A stretch of DNA of 17,118 bases from Alphaproteobacteria bacterium (GCA_020249005.1 JADCGN010000083.1:1-17118); one strand, 5' to 3'. Positions 7,629-13,931 are shown, counted from the first letter of the stretch. Numbers and translations: made by a program. The notes: generated from the letters alone by a model not told the origin.

Positions 7629-7940
7629 ATGAACATGATGAGCATGCTGAAAAAGGCGCAGGATATGCAAAAAGGCCTGCAGCAAGCCCAGGCCGAGTTG
7701 GCCAAGGCCACCGTGGAAGGCAGCAGCGGCGGTGGGGCCGTGACGGTGACCATGACCGGCGACCACACCGTGCAGAGCGTTAAGTTGCAGCCCGCGGTGG
7801 TGGACCCTGCCGAGCTTGAGACCCTGGAAGACCTGCTGAAGGTGGCCTACACCGATGCCCTGAACAAAGCCAACGCGCTGGCCAAGCAGAAAATGAGCGC
7901 GGTGACGGGGGGCTTGGGGATTCCGGGGTTAGGGTTTTAG
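7629..7940 (+). CDS. ybaB: YbaB/EbfC nucleoid-associated DNA-binding protein
   Basis: This 103-residue protein starts MNMMSMLKKAQDMQKGLQQA, the coiled N-terminal helix of the family. The central region VTVTMTGDHTVQSVKLQP forms the beta strands, and the C-terminal helix contains LLKVAYTDALNKANALAKQKM. YbaB/EbfC proteins are dimers that bind DNA with a tweezer-like fold and are usually encoded between dnaX and recR, exactly as here. A strong Shine-Dalgarno AAGGAG lies seven bases before the ATG. The gap to dnaX is 33 bases and the gap to recR is six, supporting one transcript. The C-terminus is Gly-rich (GGLGIPGLGF), as in many alphaproteobacterial homologues. Confidence 0.95.
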   Translation: MNMMSMLKKAQDMQKGLQQAQAELAKATVEGSSGGGAVTVTMTGDHTVQSVKLQPAVVDPAELETLEDLLKVAYTDALNKANALAKQKMSAVTGGLGIPGLGF

Positions 7941-7946
7941 CCAACA

Positions 7947-8567
7947 ATGGCCCAACCCATTGCCTTGGCCGGGCTGTTAAAACAGCTGGCCCGTCTGCCG
8001 GGCTTGGGGCCGCGCAGTGCCCAACGGGTGGCGTTGAGCCTGCTCGCGGCGCCGGAAAAATTGGCCGAGTTGGCCACCGCGTTACAACGCGCCCAGGCTG
8101 AGCTTGGCAATTGCAACCAATGCGGCAACATTGCGGCACGGAATGCGGCTGGGCCTTGCCTGTGCGAGCTCTGCACCGACCCGCGCCGCGACGGCAGCAT
8201 GCTGTGCGTGGTGGAAACGGTGGCGGATATCTGGGCGCTGGAAAAGGGCGGTGAATTTAAGGGCCGTTACCATGTGTTGGGCGGAGTGGTGAGTGCGTTG
8301 CAGGGCGTTTCACCCGACGACCTGAGCTTGGGGCAGCTGGAACAGCGGTTGCGTACGGCGGCCGTGCCGGTGCAGGAAGTGATTTTGGCGTTGGGTGCGA
8401 GCTTGGAAGGGCAAACCACCAGCCACCTGGTGGCCAGCCTGGTGCACCGGGCGGCGCCGCAGGCCGTTCTTTCCACCCTGGCCAAGGGCATGCCGGTGGG
8501 CGCCAGCGTGGATTATTTGGACGAGGGAACGCTCGGTCTGGCGCTGCTGCACCGTCAGCGGTTATAA
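7947..8567 (+). CDS. recR: Recombination mediator RecR
   Basis: This 206-residue protein matches the typical RecR length of about 200. An N-terminal helix-hairpin-helix region (LARLPGLGPRSAQRVAL, 14-30) binds DNA. A four-cysteine zinc finger follows with C56-x2-C59 and C73-x2-C76, and then TDPRRDGSMLCVVE opens the Toprim domain. A C-terminal segment with GASVDYLDEGTLGLAL closes the family pattern. RecR works with RecO (and RecF) to load RecA onto SSB-coated single-stranded DNA. It begins six bases after ybaB and ends the dnaX operon. The following 72 bases up to the convergent tRNA genes hold only a short GC hairpin with no T run, so I do not annotate a terminator there. Confidence 0.96.
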   Translation: MAQPIALAGLLKQLARLPGLGPRSAQRVALSLLAAPEKLAELATALQRAQAELGNCNQCGNIAARNAAGPCLCELCTDPRRDGSMLCVVETVADIWALEKGGEFKGRYHVLGGVVSALQGVSPDDLSLGQLEQRLRTAAVPVQEVILALGASLEGQTTSHLVASLVHRAAPQAVLSTLAKGMPVGASVDYLDEGTLGLALLHRQRL

Positions 8568-8639
8568 GTTCTGTTTGGTGGGGCCCAAAGGGCTTGCTCC
8601 GTTGCCTGCGGTTCTTCCTTGTGGCTGAGGGAAAGATGT

Positions 8640-8715
<76 letters not shown>

Positions 8716-8728
8716 CTCAGGGAAAAAG

Positions 8729-8805
8729 TGGTGGGCCAAGTAAGACTCGAACTTACGACCCCCGCGTTATCAACACGGTGCTCTAACCAACTGAGCTATT
8801 GGCCC
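8729..8805 (-). tRNA. tRNA-Ile, anticodon GAT
   Basis: A 77-base cloverleaf with encoded CCA. The acceptor stem is GGGCCAA/TTGGCCC. The anticodon stem CCGTG/CGCGG closes a TTGATAA loop, giving anticodon GAT. The T arm is GTAAG-TTCGAGT-CTTAC. This isoacceptor is usually found in the 16S-23S spacer of rRNA operons; here there is no rRNA nearby. Confidence 0.96.
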
Positions 8806-8817
8806 CACCAGGCTTTG

Positions 8818-8847
8818 CGTATAGGGGGTGGGGGTAGGCGTTGTCAA
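8818..8847 (-). promoter_or_regulatory. Promoter of the tRNA-Ile/tRNA-Ala operon
   Basis: On the minus strand a perfect TTGACA (8847-8842) is followed after 18 bases by TATACG (8823-8818), putting the start near 8811, a few bases before tRNA-Ile. The -35 box contains the TGA stop codon (8846-8844) of the 191-residue gene. The spacer is a C-rich tract of two CCCCC blocks. Confidence 0.75.
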
Positions 8848-9419
8848 CCCTGCGGTGCGCCAAAAATCGCCTGGCTTGCCCCTGCGGCGAGCAGGGCTTC
8901 CAGCAAATCCTGCCAGGCTTCTAGTGGGGCGGTGCCGAGGTCGGCCACCCAGGTGGCAGGGCCGGTTTGGCGCAGGCTGTGTACCACCTCGCGGCCGAAT
9001 ACGTCTTCGGCTTGGGCGGCCGAGTCCGGCTCGGCGCCCCATTGTGCCAGCCATTGTGCCAAGGGGGTAAGATTCAGCACCTGCCCGCGCGGCGTTTGCA
9101 GCGTGATCGGCATGGCATCCCAGGCAAACGGCTGCACCACCACCTGCAGGGGCTCGGGTTGGCCGGGCAGGGGATCGCCCCAGCCGAAACGAATCCGGTT
9201 GGGGAAGGCGAACACCCCTTCGCTGGTCACCGTCACGGCCTTGCCCTGGCGGGCCAGATCGTGCCATGCCACCACTCCCAACGCGGGTTCTGCCGGGGTG
9301 GCCTGCGGCTCCAGCACCACCGTTTGACCTTGGGCGGCGGCCTCATAGGCCACGGCGCGCAGGGTATCCAGGTAATCCTGGCGGATCATTGCCAGCAAAT
9401 CGCCCAGCACCATGGTCAT
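8844..9419 (-). CDS. Protein of unknown function, coupled to lpxC
   Basis: I do not recognise this 191-residue protein. It has no signal peptide, membrane segment or cysteine. Residues 5-30 and 160-185 look helical and the middle looks beta-rich (VVLEPQ, AVTVTSEGVFAFP, LQVVVQP, PITLQTPRGQVL). It shows the same codon style as its neighbours and is acidic, so it is probably a cytosolic protein of the resident genome. Its ATG overlaps the lpxC stop in an ATGA quartet, which implies translational coupling and tight co-expression with lipid A synthesis; that is context, not proof of function. Its stop codon lies inside the -35 box of the tRNA promoter. A second in-frame ATG two codons later is an equally possible start. 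Confidence 0.75.
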   Translation of the reverse strand: MTMVLGDLLAMIRQDYLDTLRAVAYEAAAQGQTVVLEPQATPAEPALGVVAWHDLARQGKAVTVTSEGVFAFPNRIRFGWGDPLPGQPEPLQVVVQPFAWDAMPITLQTPRGQVLNLTPLAQWLAQWGAEPDSAAQAEDVFGREVVHSLRQTGPATWVADLGTAPLEAWQDLLEALLAAGASQAIFGAPQG

Positions 9420-10270
9420 GCGGTGGGCTCTCCCGTTGAGGTTTCTTGCGCCGCCACCGCTTGCAGCAGGCGGATGTTGGCAGTGTGGCCGGGGGCGGTG
9501 AGGCTAAAGCTGCCCTGAATGCAACGGCCGCTTAAGAAACTATCGCCAATAAAATCCAGCACCTTGTGCCGTACGGGTTCGTCTGGGCAGCGCAGGCCTT
9601 CGGGGTTGGCGATGGTTTCTTCGCGCGTCAGCAGCACCCCGCTGGCCAAGCTGGCGCCCTTGAGCAAGCCGGCGGCCATGGCGGCTTCCACGTCGGCTTG
9701 GAGGGCAAAGGTGCGGCACATGGCAATCTGGGTCCGAAAGACGTCTTCGGTCATCACTCCGCGCCAGTATTGGCGGCCGATCAGCTGGCTGGGAAAGTCG
9801 ACCGTACATTCCACTTCAAACCCACCCAGGGGCCGTGGTGTGGCAAGTAACACCCGCCCTTCCGCACTGTAGGTGGCGGGCCGCTGCACCACCAGCGGCG
9901 CGGGTGGGGTGGCGAGCGGTACGCGGCCGACACTGTCGATGAGCTCCACCCACGGTTGGGCGCTGCCGTCCAGAATCGGCACTTCCGGGTGGCCTTCCAC
10001 CTCAATCAGCACCCCCAGCACCGCCAGGCCGTGCAGCGCGGCAAACAGGTGTTCGGGGGTGGCGAGGATGACCTCGCCATCGGCCAAGGTGGTACGCAGC
10101 GGGGTGGGGATCATCCGCTGCGGCGCCAGGCGTAGCGGTTGGCCGTTGACCCGGATGTCCACCCCCGCTTTGGCCCGTGGGCTGAGCCGCACCCGGGATT
10201 CCACCCCGCTGTGCAAACCAATCCCGGCCAATTCACAAGGAGCGCTTAAAGTGTAGGCGGGGAGTCTCAT
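9416..10270 (-). CDS. lpxC: UDP-3-O-acyl-N-acetylglucosamine deacetylase
   Basis: This is the zinc deacetylase that commits UDP-acyl-GlcNAc to lipid A synthesis in the cytosol. The 284 residues are slightly shorter than the 305 of E. coli because the C-terminal tail is short. Conserved features are GIGLHSG (16-22), TPEHLFAAL (71-79) with the zinc ligand H74 and catalytic E73, IPILDGS-like VPILDGSAQPWVELI (98-112), RHKVLDFIGD (234-243) with H235 and D239 as zinc ligands, and H262 in APGHTANIRLLQA as the general-acid histidine. All catalytic residues are present. The stop overlaps the next gene by four bases. No Shine-Dalgarno precedes the ATG, which fits the near-leaderless promoter predicted just upstream. 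Confidence 0.96.
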   Translation of the reverse strand: MRLPAYTLSAPCELAGIGLHSGVESRVRLSPRAKAGVDIRVNGQPLRLAPQRMIPTPLRTTLADGEVILATPEHLFAALHGLAVLGVLIEVEGHPEVPILDGSAQPWVELIDSVGRVPLATPPAPLVVQRPATYSAEGRVLLATPRPLGGFEVECTVDFPSQLIGRQYWRGVMTEDVFRTQIAMCRTFALQADVEAAMAAGLLKGASLASGVLLTREETIANPEGLRCPDEPVRHKVLDFIGDSFLSGRCIQGSFSLTAPGHTANIRLLQAVAAQETSTGEPTA

Positions 10271-10279
10271 TAAGGCCGA

Positions 10280-10308
10280 AGTGTAAAAAATTTTTCACGG
10301 TGGCACAA
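10280..10308 (-). promoter_or_regulatory. Candidate lpxC promoter, near-leaderless
   Basis: Minus-strand TTGTGC (10308-10303), a 17-base AT-rich spacer containing AAAAATTTTT, and TACACT (10285-10280) would start transcription near 10273, three bases from the lpxC ATG. It sits right after the dnaN terminator, so lpxC needs its own promoter here. Confidence 0.45.
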
Positions 10309-10310
10309 AC

Positions 10311-10332
10311 AAAAAGGGAGCCGTAAGCTCCC
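10311..10332 (-). terminator. Intrinsic terminator of dnaN
   Basis: On the minus strand GGGAGC-TTACG-GCTCCC (10332-10316) is followed by TTTTTG. A six-pair stem with a five-base loop and a T run lies 28 bases after the dnaN stop. Confidence 0.85.
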
Positions 10333-10359
10333 AAACTGTCAGTGCCAGCCGCGGCGGCA

Positions 10360-11475
10360 CTAGACCCGCATCGGCATGATCACGAACATTGCGGAAGGGT
10401 CGGCAGGGTCCTTCACCAGCACCGGCGCGGTGTTGTCCTTAAAGCTGAACTGCACGTCATCGCCAGTGATTTGCCCGCCGATATCGGCCAAATATTTGGC
10501 ATTGAAACCCACCTCGATGGTCTCGCCCGCGTAATCGGCTTTCACCTCTTCGCTGGCGTTTTCTTGGTCGGGGTTGTTGGCCGAAAGCGCCAGGGCATTT
10601 TCGATGGCATTAAAACGTACGCTGCGGGTTTTCTCGTGGGAGAGAATGCTCACGCGTTCCACTGCCTGCAGCAGGCTCTTGCGGGCCACGGTCAGGTTGC
10701 TCGGGTTGTTTTTGGGAATCACGCGCTCGTAGTCGGGGTAGGTGGCGTCAATCACCTTGCTGGTGAGCGTTAAGTCGGCAGCCTCGGCCTGCACCTTCTT
10801 TTCCCCGATGGTGAGCTTGACCTCGGCGGTTTCTTCACACAGCCGGCGCAGCTCGGTCACACACTTGCGCGGCAAAATCACGCCCGGAATCTCTTCGGCT
10901 CCGGCCGGGCAGGGCATATCGGCCTGGGCCAGGCGGTGGCCATCGGTGGCCACGCACCGCAATGTCTGTTGGTCGTTCACCAACAGGCTGTGCAGGTACA
11001 CACCCGTCAGGTAGGCGCGGGTTTCATCGGTGCTGGTGGCGAAGCTGGTTTTATCGAGCAATTTCTTCAGCACGGGTGCTGGCATGGTAAAGGTCACGCC
11101 GCCATCCACCTTGCTCATGTCGGGGAAGGCTTCGGCACCCAGAGTGGCCAGGCTGAACTTGGCTTTTCCGGCTTGCAGGCTGAGGCGGCTGCCGCCGTTG
11201 TCCAGCTCCATCGCCACCATCACGCCTTCGGGGATCTTGCTGACGATTTCAAACAACTTCAACGCCTGCACGGTGGTGACGCCGGGTGTATCCACAAACG
11301 CCTCGGCCGAGCCTTGCACGCAGAGGTCGTTATCGGTCGCGGTGGTTTCCAGGCGGTTGTTTTCAGCCTTCAAGCGCACGTTGCCCAAAATGGCGATACT
11401 GGAACGTTTTTCCACCACGCTGCTCATGTGGCGCAGCGCACGGTACAAGGTTTCGCGGGAGATGGAGAGTTTCAT
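10360..11475 (-). CDS. dnaN: DNA polymerase III beta subunit (sliding clamp)
   Basis: The 371 residues match the usual 365-375. The N-terminus MKLSISRETLYRALRHMSSV and the C-terminus MFVIMPMRV are clear beta-clamp ends; the last residues form part of the pocket that binds polymerase and clamp-loader peptides. Three successive clamp domains of about 120 residues are visible. TDGHRLA in the middle and YPDYERVIP around 245 are family landmarks. The ring tethers Pol III to DNA, is loaded by the DnaX complex encoded elsewhere in this window, and serves repair factors too. It is not next to dnaA or recF here but between lpxC and rpsU, with its own promoter and terminator. No Shine-Dalgarno precedes the ATG. 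Confidence 0.97.
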   Translation of the reverse strand: MKLSISRETLYRALRHMSSVVEKRSSIAILGNVRLKAENNRLETTATDNDLCVQGSAEAFVDTPGVTTVQALKLFEIVSKIPEGVMVAMELDNGGSRLSLQAGKAKFSLATLGAEAFPDMSKVDGGVTFTMPAPVLKKLLDKTSFATSTDETRAYLTGVYLHSLLVNDQQTLRCVATDGHRLAQADMPCPAGAEEIPGVILPRKCVTELRRLCEETAEVKLTIGEKKVQAEAADLTLTSKVIDATYPDYERVIPKNNPSNLTVARKSLLQAVERVSILSHEKTRSVRFNAIENALALSANNPDQENASEEVKADYAGETIEVGFNAKYLADIGGQITGDDVQFSFKDNTAPVLVKDPADPSAMFVIMPMRV

Positions 11476-11481
11476 GGGCCC

Positions 11482-11509
11482 ACTCTAGCCGCGTGTTGCC
11501 AATTTGCAA
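11482..11509 (-). promoter_or_regulatory. Candidate dnaN promoter, leaderless
   Basis: Minus-strand TTGCAA (11509-11504), a 16-base spacer and TAGAGT (11487-11482) are followed by exactly six bases, GGGCCC, and the ATG. This predicts +1 at the A of the start codon. The -10, GGGCCC, ATG layout is the same as that upstream of dnaX. Confidence 0.5.
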
Positions 11510-11591
11510 GCCCTTTCCGGCCACCCTGCGCTTAAGGGTTAGGCACCCTGCTAACCAGCGACAAGCCGGGTAAGGGTTGCCGTTGAGGGCT

Positions 11592-11613
11592 AAAAAAGCC
11601 CCCGGGCGGGGGC
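11592..11613 (-). terminator. Intrinsic terminator of rpsU
   Basis: On the minus strand GCCCCC-GCCC-GGGGGC (11613-11598) is followed by TTTTTT (11597-11592). It lies about 20 bases after the rpsU stop. Confidence 0.9.
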
Positions 11614-11632
11614 TGTTAAGCAACGAGGGAGA

Positions 11633-11833
11633 CTACAGTTCCCACTGGCGCTTGTTTTCCGCCTTCTTGGTGCGCCGGATGCCTTCGCGCATTTCGCGGG
11701 CGCGCTTTTCAAACGGTTTTTCGTTGTAGCGACGCTGGCGCAGTTCGCGGAAGAGACCTTCGCGGTTCATCAGCTTTTTCAGACGACGCAGCGCCTGTTC
11801 CACATCGTTGCTGAATACATCCACGCGAATCAT
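11633..11833 (-). CDS. rpsU: 30S ribosomal protein bS21
   Basis: A small basic ribosomal protein of the 30S head/platform region that helps early initiation. From the ATG at 11833 it has 66 residues: MIRVDVFSNDVEQALRRLKK, then the EGLFRELRQRRYNEKPFEKR block and a basic tail ending KRQWEL. This N-terminus aligns naturally with other bS21 proteins. A GTG at 11845 would add MTKP, and AAGGA lies just four bases before that GTG, so the longer start cannot be ruled out. The gene has its own -35-like TTGACT promoter region upstream and a strong terminator downstream, so it is likely monocistronic. Confidence 0.93.
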   Translation of the reverse strand: MIRVDVFSNDVEQALRRLKKLMNREGLFRELRQRRYNEKPFEKRAREMREGIRRTKKAENKRQWEL

Positions 11834-11898
11834 CGGTTTGGTCACTTTTCCTTACAATTCTGGCACCACCGGCCCTATGCCGTGGGTGCAATAGAGGC

Positions 11899-11928
11899 GC
11901 TTTAGCCTACAAGAGAGGGAGAAGTCAA
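11899..11928 (-). promoter_or_regulatory. Candidate rpsU promoter
   Basis: Minus-strand TTGACT (11928-11923) is followed by TAAAGC (11904-11899) at 18 bases, or CTAAAG at 17. The leader would be about 45-60 bases and includes AAGGA near the start. The -35 is good and the -10 weak. Confidence 0.4.
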
Positions 11929-11944
11929 GCCCTTTGGGGGGTGA

Positions 11945-12466
11945 TTAAAGGCTTAACAGCTGTTCGCCGAACGGGGTGAGCTGAGCCACCGGCGGGGTCG
12001 CGGCGGTGAGCATGACAAACGCCTCCACCACCGGAATCAACACGCTTTTGGCTTTCTCGGCGGGGGGTGGCTGGGGAATTGTGATCTGCAACGCCGGCCC
12101 GGCAGGCAGTGCGGCAACCCCGCCGATGGTGCCGCACACGGTTCCCGCCGCATTCAGCAGCGGTTGGCCCACCAAGTCGGCCAACAACACCTCATCATCG
12201 GCCAAGGCCAGCGCAGTTTTGGCCAGGTACAGCGGCCCCTTCAGCGCCGCGGCCTGTTCCGGCGTGCTTATTCCCGCCAGCTGCAGGGCCAGCAAGCCTT
12301 GGCCTACCGCCTTCAGCGCATGCACGGGGTAGGGGGAGCCATCCTCCAGCTGCACCGCCTGGCCTACCAAATCCTCGGGCTCGGCCAGCAACAGCTTGGC
12401 CTTCACCCAGCCTTGTAAGCCATGGGGGCCCTTCAGGCCCCCAATCTTGATGCGGTCACCCGCCAT
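11945..12466 (-). CDS. rimM: Ribosome maturation factor RimM
   Basis: This 173-residue protein binds bS19 region intermediates and helps 16S rRNA processing in 30S assembly. The N-terminal RimM barrel starts DRIKIGGLKGPHGLQGWVKA and continues to about residue 85. The PRC-barrel domain follows with LLADLVGQPLLNAAGTVCG and a VLIPVVEAFV strand near the end. I chose the ATG at 12466: it comes ten bases after the rpsP stop, with AAGG overlapping that stop as Shine-Dalgarno. A longer in-frame extension upstream is only an antisense-composition echo of the rpsP tail (Pro/Lys/Arg-rich) and is not real. The usual trmD and rplS do not follow; after the rimM stop the rpsU promoter begins. Confidence 0.92.
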   Translation of the reverse strand: MAGDRIKIGGLKGPHGLQGWVKAKLLLAEPEDLVGQAVQLEDGSPYPVHALKAVGQGLLALQLAGISTPEQAAALKGPLYLAKTALALADDEVLLADLVGQPLLNAAGTVCGTIGGVAALPAGPALQITIPQPPPAEKAKSVLIPVVEAFVMLTAATPPVAQLTPFGEQLLSL

Positions 12467-12476
12467 CCCGTTAACC

Positions 12477-12968
12477 TTAGGCCTGCGGTTGCTCGGCCGG
12501 GGCTTCAGCCGCTTGGGCCGCGGCGGCTTCGGCCGCGGCTTTGGCTTCGGCCGCCGCGGCAGCCTTGGCTTCGGCTTCAACCTTGGCAGCCGCTTCTGCT
12601 TCGGCCTTGGCGGCGGCCTCGGCCTTCAGCTGTTCGCCTTTGGCTTTGGCGGCGGCCACCACGTCGGCGGCCTTGATGCGGCGCGCCTTGGCCTTGGTGA
12701 AGGCGGTGCGCACGGCTTCCGGGCCGGCGTTGTGCTTCACCAGCAGGCGGGCCACCACGTCGGTGACTTGCGCGCCCACGCCCACCCAGTAGGCCAGGCG
12801 CTCTTCGTTCAGGCTAAACGGCACTTCGGCCCCGCGGGCCTTGGGGGCAAAGAAGCCCAGGCGTTCGATAAACTTTTTGTCGCGGCTGGCGCGGCTGTCG
12901 GCGGCGACGATGCTGTACACCGGCAGGCTCTTACGACCACCACGGGCGAGACGAATTTTAACGGCCAT
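12477..12968 (-). CDS. rpsP: 30S ribosomal protein bS16 with long Ala-rich tail
   Basis: Residues 1-85 are the bS16 core: MAVKIRLARGGRKSLPVYSI, RDKKFIERLGFFAPK, and RLAYWVGVGAQVTDVVARLL. From about 105 to 163 the protein becomes an Ala/Lys/Glu tail made of AEAKAAA-like units, ending APAEQPQA. Such extensions are common in alphaproteobacterial bS16 and support the taxonomic guess. The ATG at 12968 is chosen from the conserved N-terminus. An upstream in-frame extension to 13061 is leader sequence, not protein. rimM follows ten bases downstream. A short palindrome lies 30 bases upstream of the start codon. The Shine-Dalgarno is weak (GAAAG). Confidence 0.96.
   Translation of the reverse strand: MAVKIRLARGGRKSLPVYSIVAADSRASRDKKFIERLGFFAPKARGAEVPFSLNEERLAYWVGVGAQVTDVVARLLVKHNAGPEAVRTAFTKAKARRIKAADVVAAAKAKGEQLKAEAAAKAEAEAAAKVEAEAKAAAAAEAKAAAEAAAAQAAEAPAEQPQA
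12484..12648 (-). repeat. Degenerate low-complexity repeats coding the bS16 tail
   Basis: Imperfect units such as GCTTCGGC and GCCTTGGC recur many times on the plus strand and encode the Ala/Glu/Lys tail. They are coding repeats with no constant spacers. Confidence 0.6.
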
Positions 12969-12998
12969 AATTCTGGCTTTCTTTTCAATGTATTGCGC

Positions 12999-13013
12999 CG
13001 CTTTATTAAAGCG
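12999..13013. promoter_or_regulatory. Short palindrome in the rpsP leader
   Basis: CGCTTTA-T-TAAAGCG is a perfect seven-base inverted repeat around one central base, 31 bases upstream of the rpsP ATG. In RNA it could form a six-pair hairpin with a three-base loop. On the minus strand it also contains TAATAA, a possible -10. It may be an operator, a leader hairpin, or simply a promoter element. Confidence 0.3.
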
Positions 13014-13116
13014 ACTTCCCTCGTTATGAGGGGCCACACCGCCAGGGCGGGATGGGGGCACAGGGCCAGGGAATTCCGGCGCGGTGCAGGGGGGCTTTAG
13101 CGGTGCGGCGGGGGGT

Positions 13117-13145
13117 TTGTCAAGCGAAACGAATCAGGGTATACA
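13117..13145 (+). promoter_or_regulatory. Strong promoter of the 199-residue unknown gene
   Basis: TTGTCA (13117-13122), a 17-base spacer and TATACA (13140-13145) together match the consensus at ten of twelve positions. The start would be near 13152, giving a leader of about 29 bases with AGGAG as Shine-Dalgarno. Confidence 0.7.
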
Positions 13146-13180
13146 TGCTTTGACGTAAGCTTTTCCAGAGGAGACCCCTC

Positions 13181-13780
13181 ATGCGTGAGGTTGGATTCTA
13201 TGCGAATACTGAAGACCGAGATCGACAACGTACCGAATGGATCTACCAAGCAAACGGTAAGATGATTGCGGCGATTGGACTGTCGTATCTGTGCTGCGAC
13301 TACTACTTTTCGTTCCATTTCATACCGCGGCCTTCGCCAGGGCAGGCGCCCACCAATCACGACCATCTCGATGACATGATTGGGATTGAGTTGCGTTTCC
13401 GGGAACCGGCGGCGGGTGGTGGCAACCATCGGCGCGGCTTTTGGGCGATGGCTAAGGTGTTTGAAGCCATGCGGGAATTGGCAGAACATCCCCATTTGCC
13501 ATTCCCTGCCAAGCCTGCCAGGGCCGCACCGTGGGAGTATCGGGCTGCCGATGAAGGGTATGGCGCAATTGGTTCGGCCATTGCCAACGATGGTACGGTG
13601 CTGTTTGCGGCACTGCCGCATGAAAACACTAAGGGTATGTTTGACAACAAAGGTTATGGCATACTGCTCACGTTTTCACCCCAGGATACGCCAAGAATTC
13701 TTTACCAAGCTTGGGTGAACTTTTACCACGGCATGGCGATGGATAACTTCGAGAAGTTCCGGGGCGGCAATCATGCCTGA
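13181..13780 (+). CDS. Protein of unknown function in a stand-alone promoter-gene-terminator cassette
   Basis: I do not recognise this 199-residue protein. It has no signal peptide and no clear membrane segment. It is rich in aromatic residues and His (CCDYYFSFHF at 38-47, NFYHGMAMDNF near the end), with NHDHLDDM at about 59-66. A region at 86-100 (FWAMAKVFEAMRELA) looks helical. The ATG has an excellent Shine-Dalgarno, AGAGGAG, eight bases upstream. Composition differs from its neighbours: my count over 13201-13740 gives 294 G+C of 540 (54%), while flanking genes are around 60% or more. With a strong promoter in front and a perfect terminator behind, it forms a self-contained unit next to phage genes, as phage 'moron' genes do. 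Recent transfer is likely; the function is open. Confidence 0.8.
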   Translation: MREVGFYANTEDRDRQRTEWIYQANGKMIAAIGLSYLCCDYYFSFHFIPRPSPGQAPTNHDHLDDMIGIELRFREPAAGGGNHRRGFWAMAKVFEAMRELAEHPHLPFPAKPARAAPWEYRAADEGYGAIGSAIANDGTVLFAALPHENTKGMFDNKGYGILLTFSPQDTPRILYQAWVNFYHGMAMDNFEKFRGGNHA

Positions 13781-13790
13781 TAACGATCGG

Positions 13791-13820
13791 GAAAAGGCGC
13801 TGCGGCGCCTTTTCTGTTTT
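13791..13820 (+). terminator. Strong intrinsic terminator
   Basis: GAAAAGGCGC (13791-13800) and GCGCCTTTTC (13805-13814) form a perfect ten-base stem with a TGCG tetraloop, followed by TGTTTTAT. It lies ten bases after the stop of the 199-residue gene. The A-rich left arm gives a T-rich tail on the other strand too, so it may act in both directions. Confidence 0.85.
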
Positions 13821-13845
13821 ATAACAAATATTAAAACGATTTTTC

Positions 13846-13874
13846 TTGACAAATTGAAACGCTTGGGGCAAATT
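13846..13874 (+). promoter_or_regulatory. Candidate promoter of the phage packaging operon
   Basis: A perfect TTGACA (13846-13851) lies in an AT-rich island. The -10 at 17 bases is CAAATT (13869-13874), only 3 of 6, so another sigma factor or an activator may be needed. It is the only good -35 box between the upstream terminator and the terminase genes. Confidence 0.4.
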
Positions 13875-13909
13875 TTTATTAACGTTGCCAAGTCGTGCAA
13901 CCGCAGCCG

Positions 13910-13931
13910 CCGCCCAGAGGGCGGTTTTTTT
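13910..13931 (+). terminator. Intrinsic terminator or attenuator upstream of terminase genes
   Basis: CCGCCC-AGA-GGGCGG (13910-13924) is followed by TTTTTTT (13925-13931). No coding sequence lies between this and the previous terminator. It stands 28 bases before the small-terminase ATG, so it would stop a short leader transcript unless read through. Confidence 0.75.

Noticed and set aside
8577..8594. GGGGCCCAAAGGGCTT hairpin after recR as a terminator
   Set aside because: The stem is short, partly G-U, and there is no T run on either strand.
11945..12580. An extended rimM starting far upstream with a Pro/Lys/Arg-rich N-terminus
   Set aside because: The extension overlaps the rpsP tail in another frame and does not resemble RimM. 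The ATG at 12466 has a suitable Shine-Dalgarno and the conserved N-terminus.
12484..12648. Clustered short repeats that might suggest a CRISPR or tandem array
   Set aside because: The units are short, imperfect and without constant spacers, and they are explained by the coding tail of bS16.
12396..13100. A plus-strand glycine/phenylalanine-rich open frame of 234 codons
   Set aside because: It is the shadow of rpsP and rimM. The Gly-Phe-Gly repeats are the complement of the Ala/Glu/Lys tail codons.
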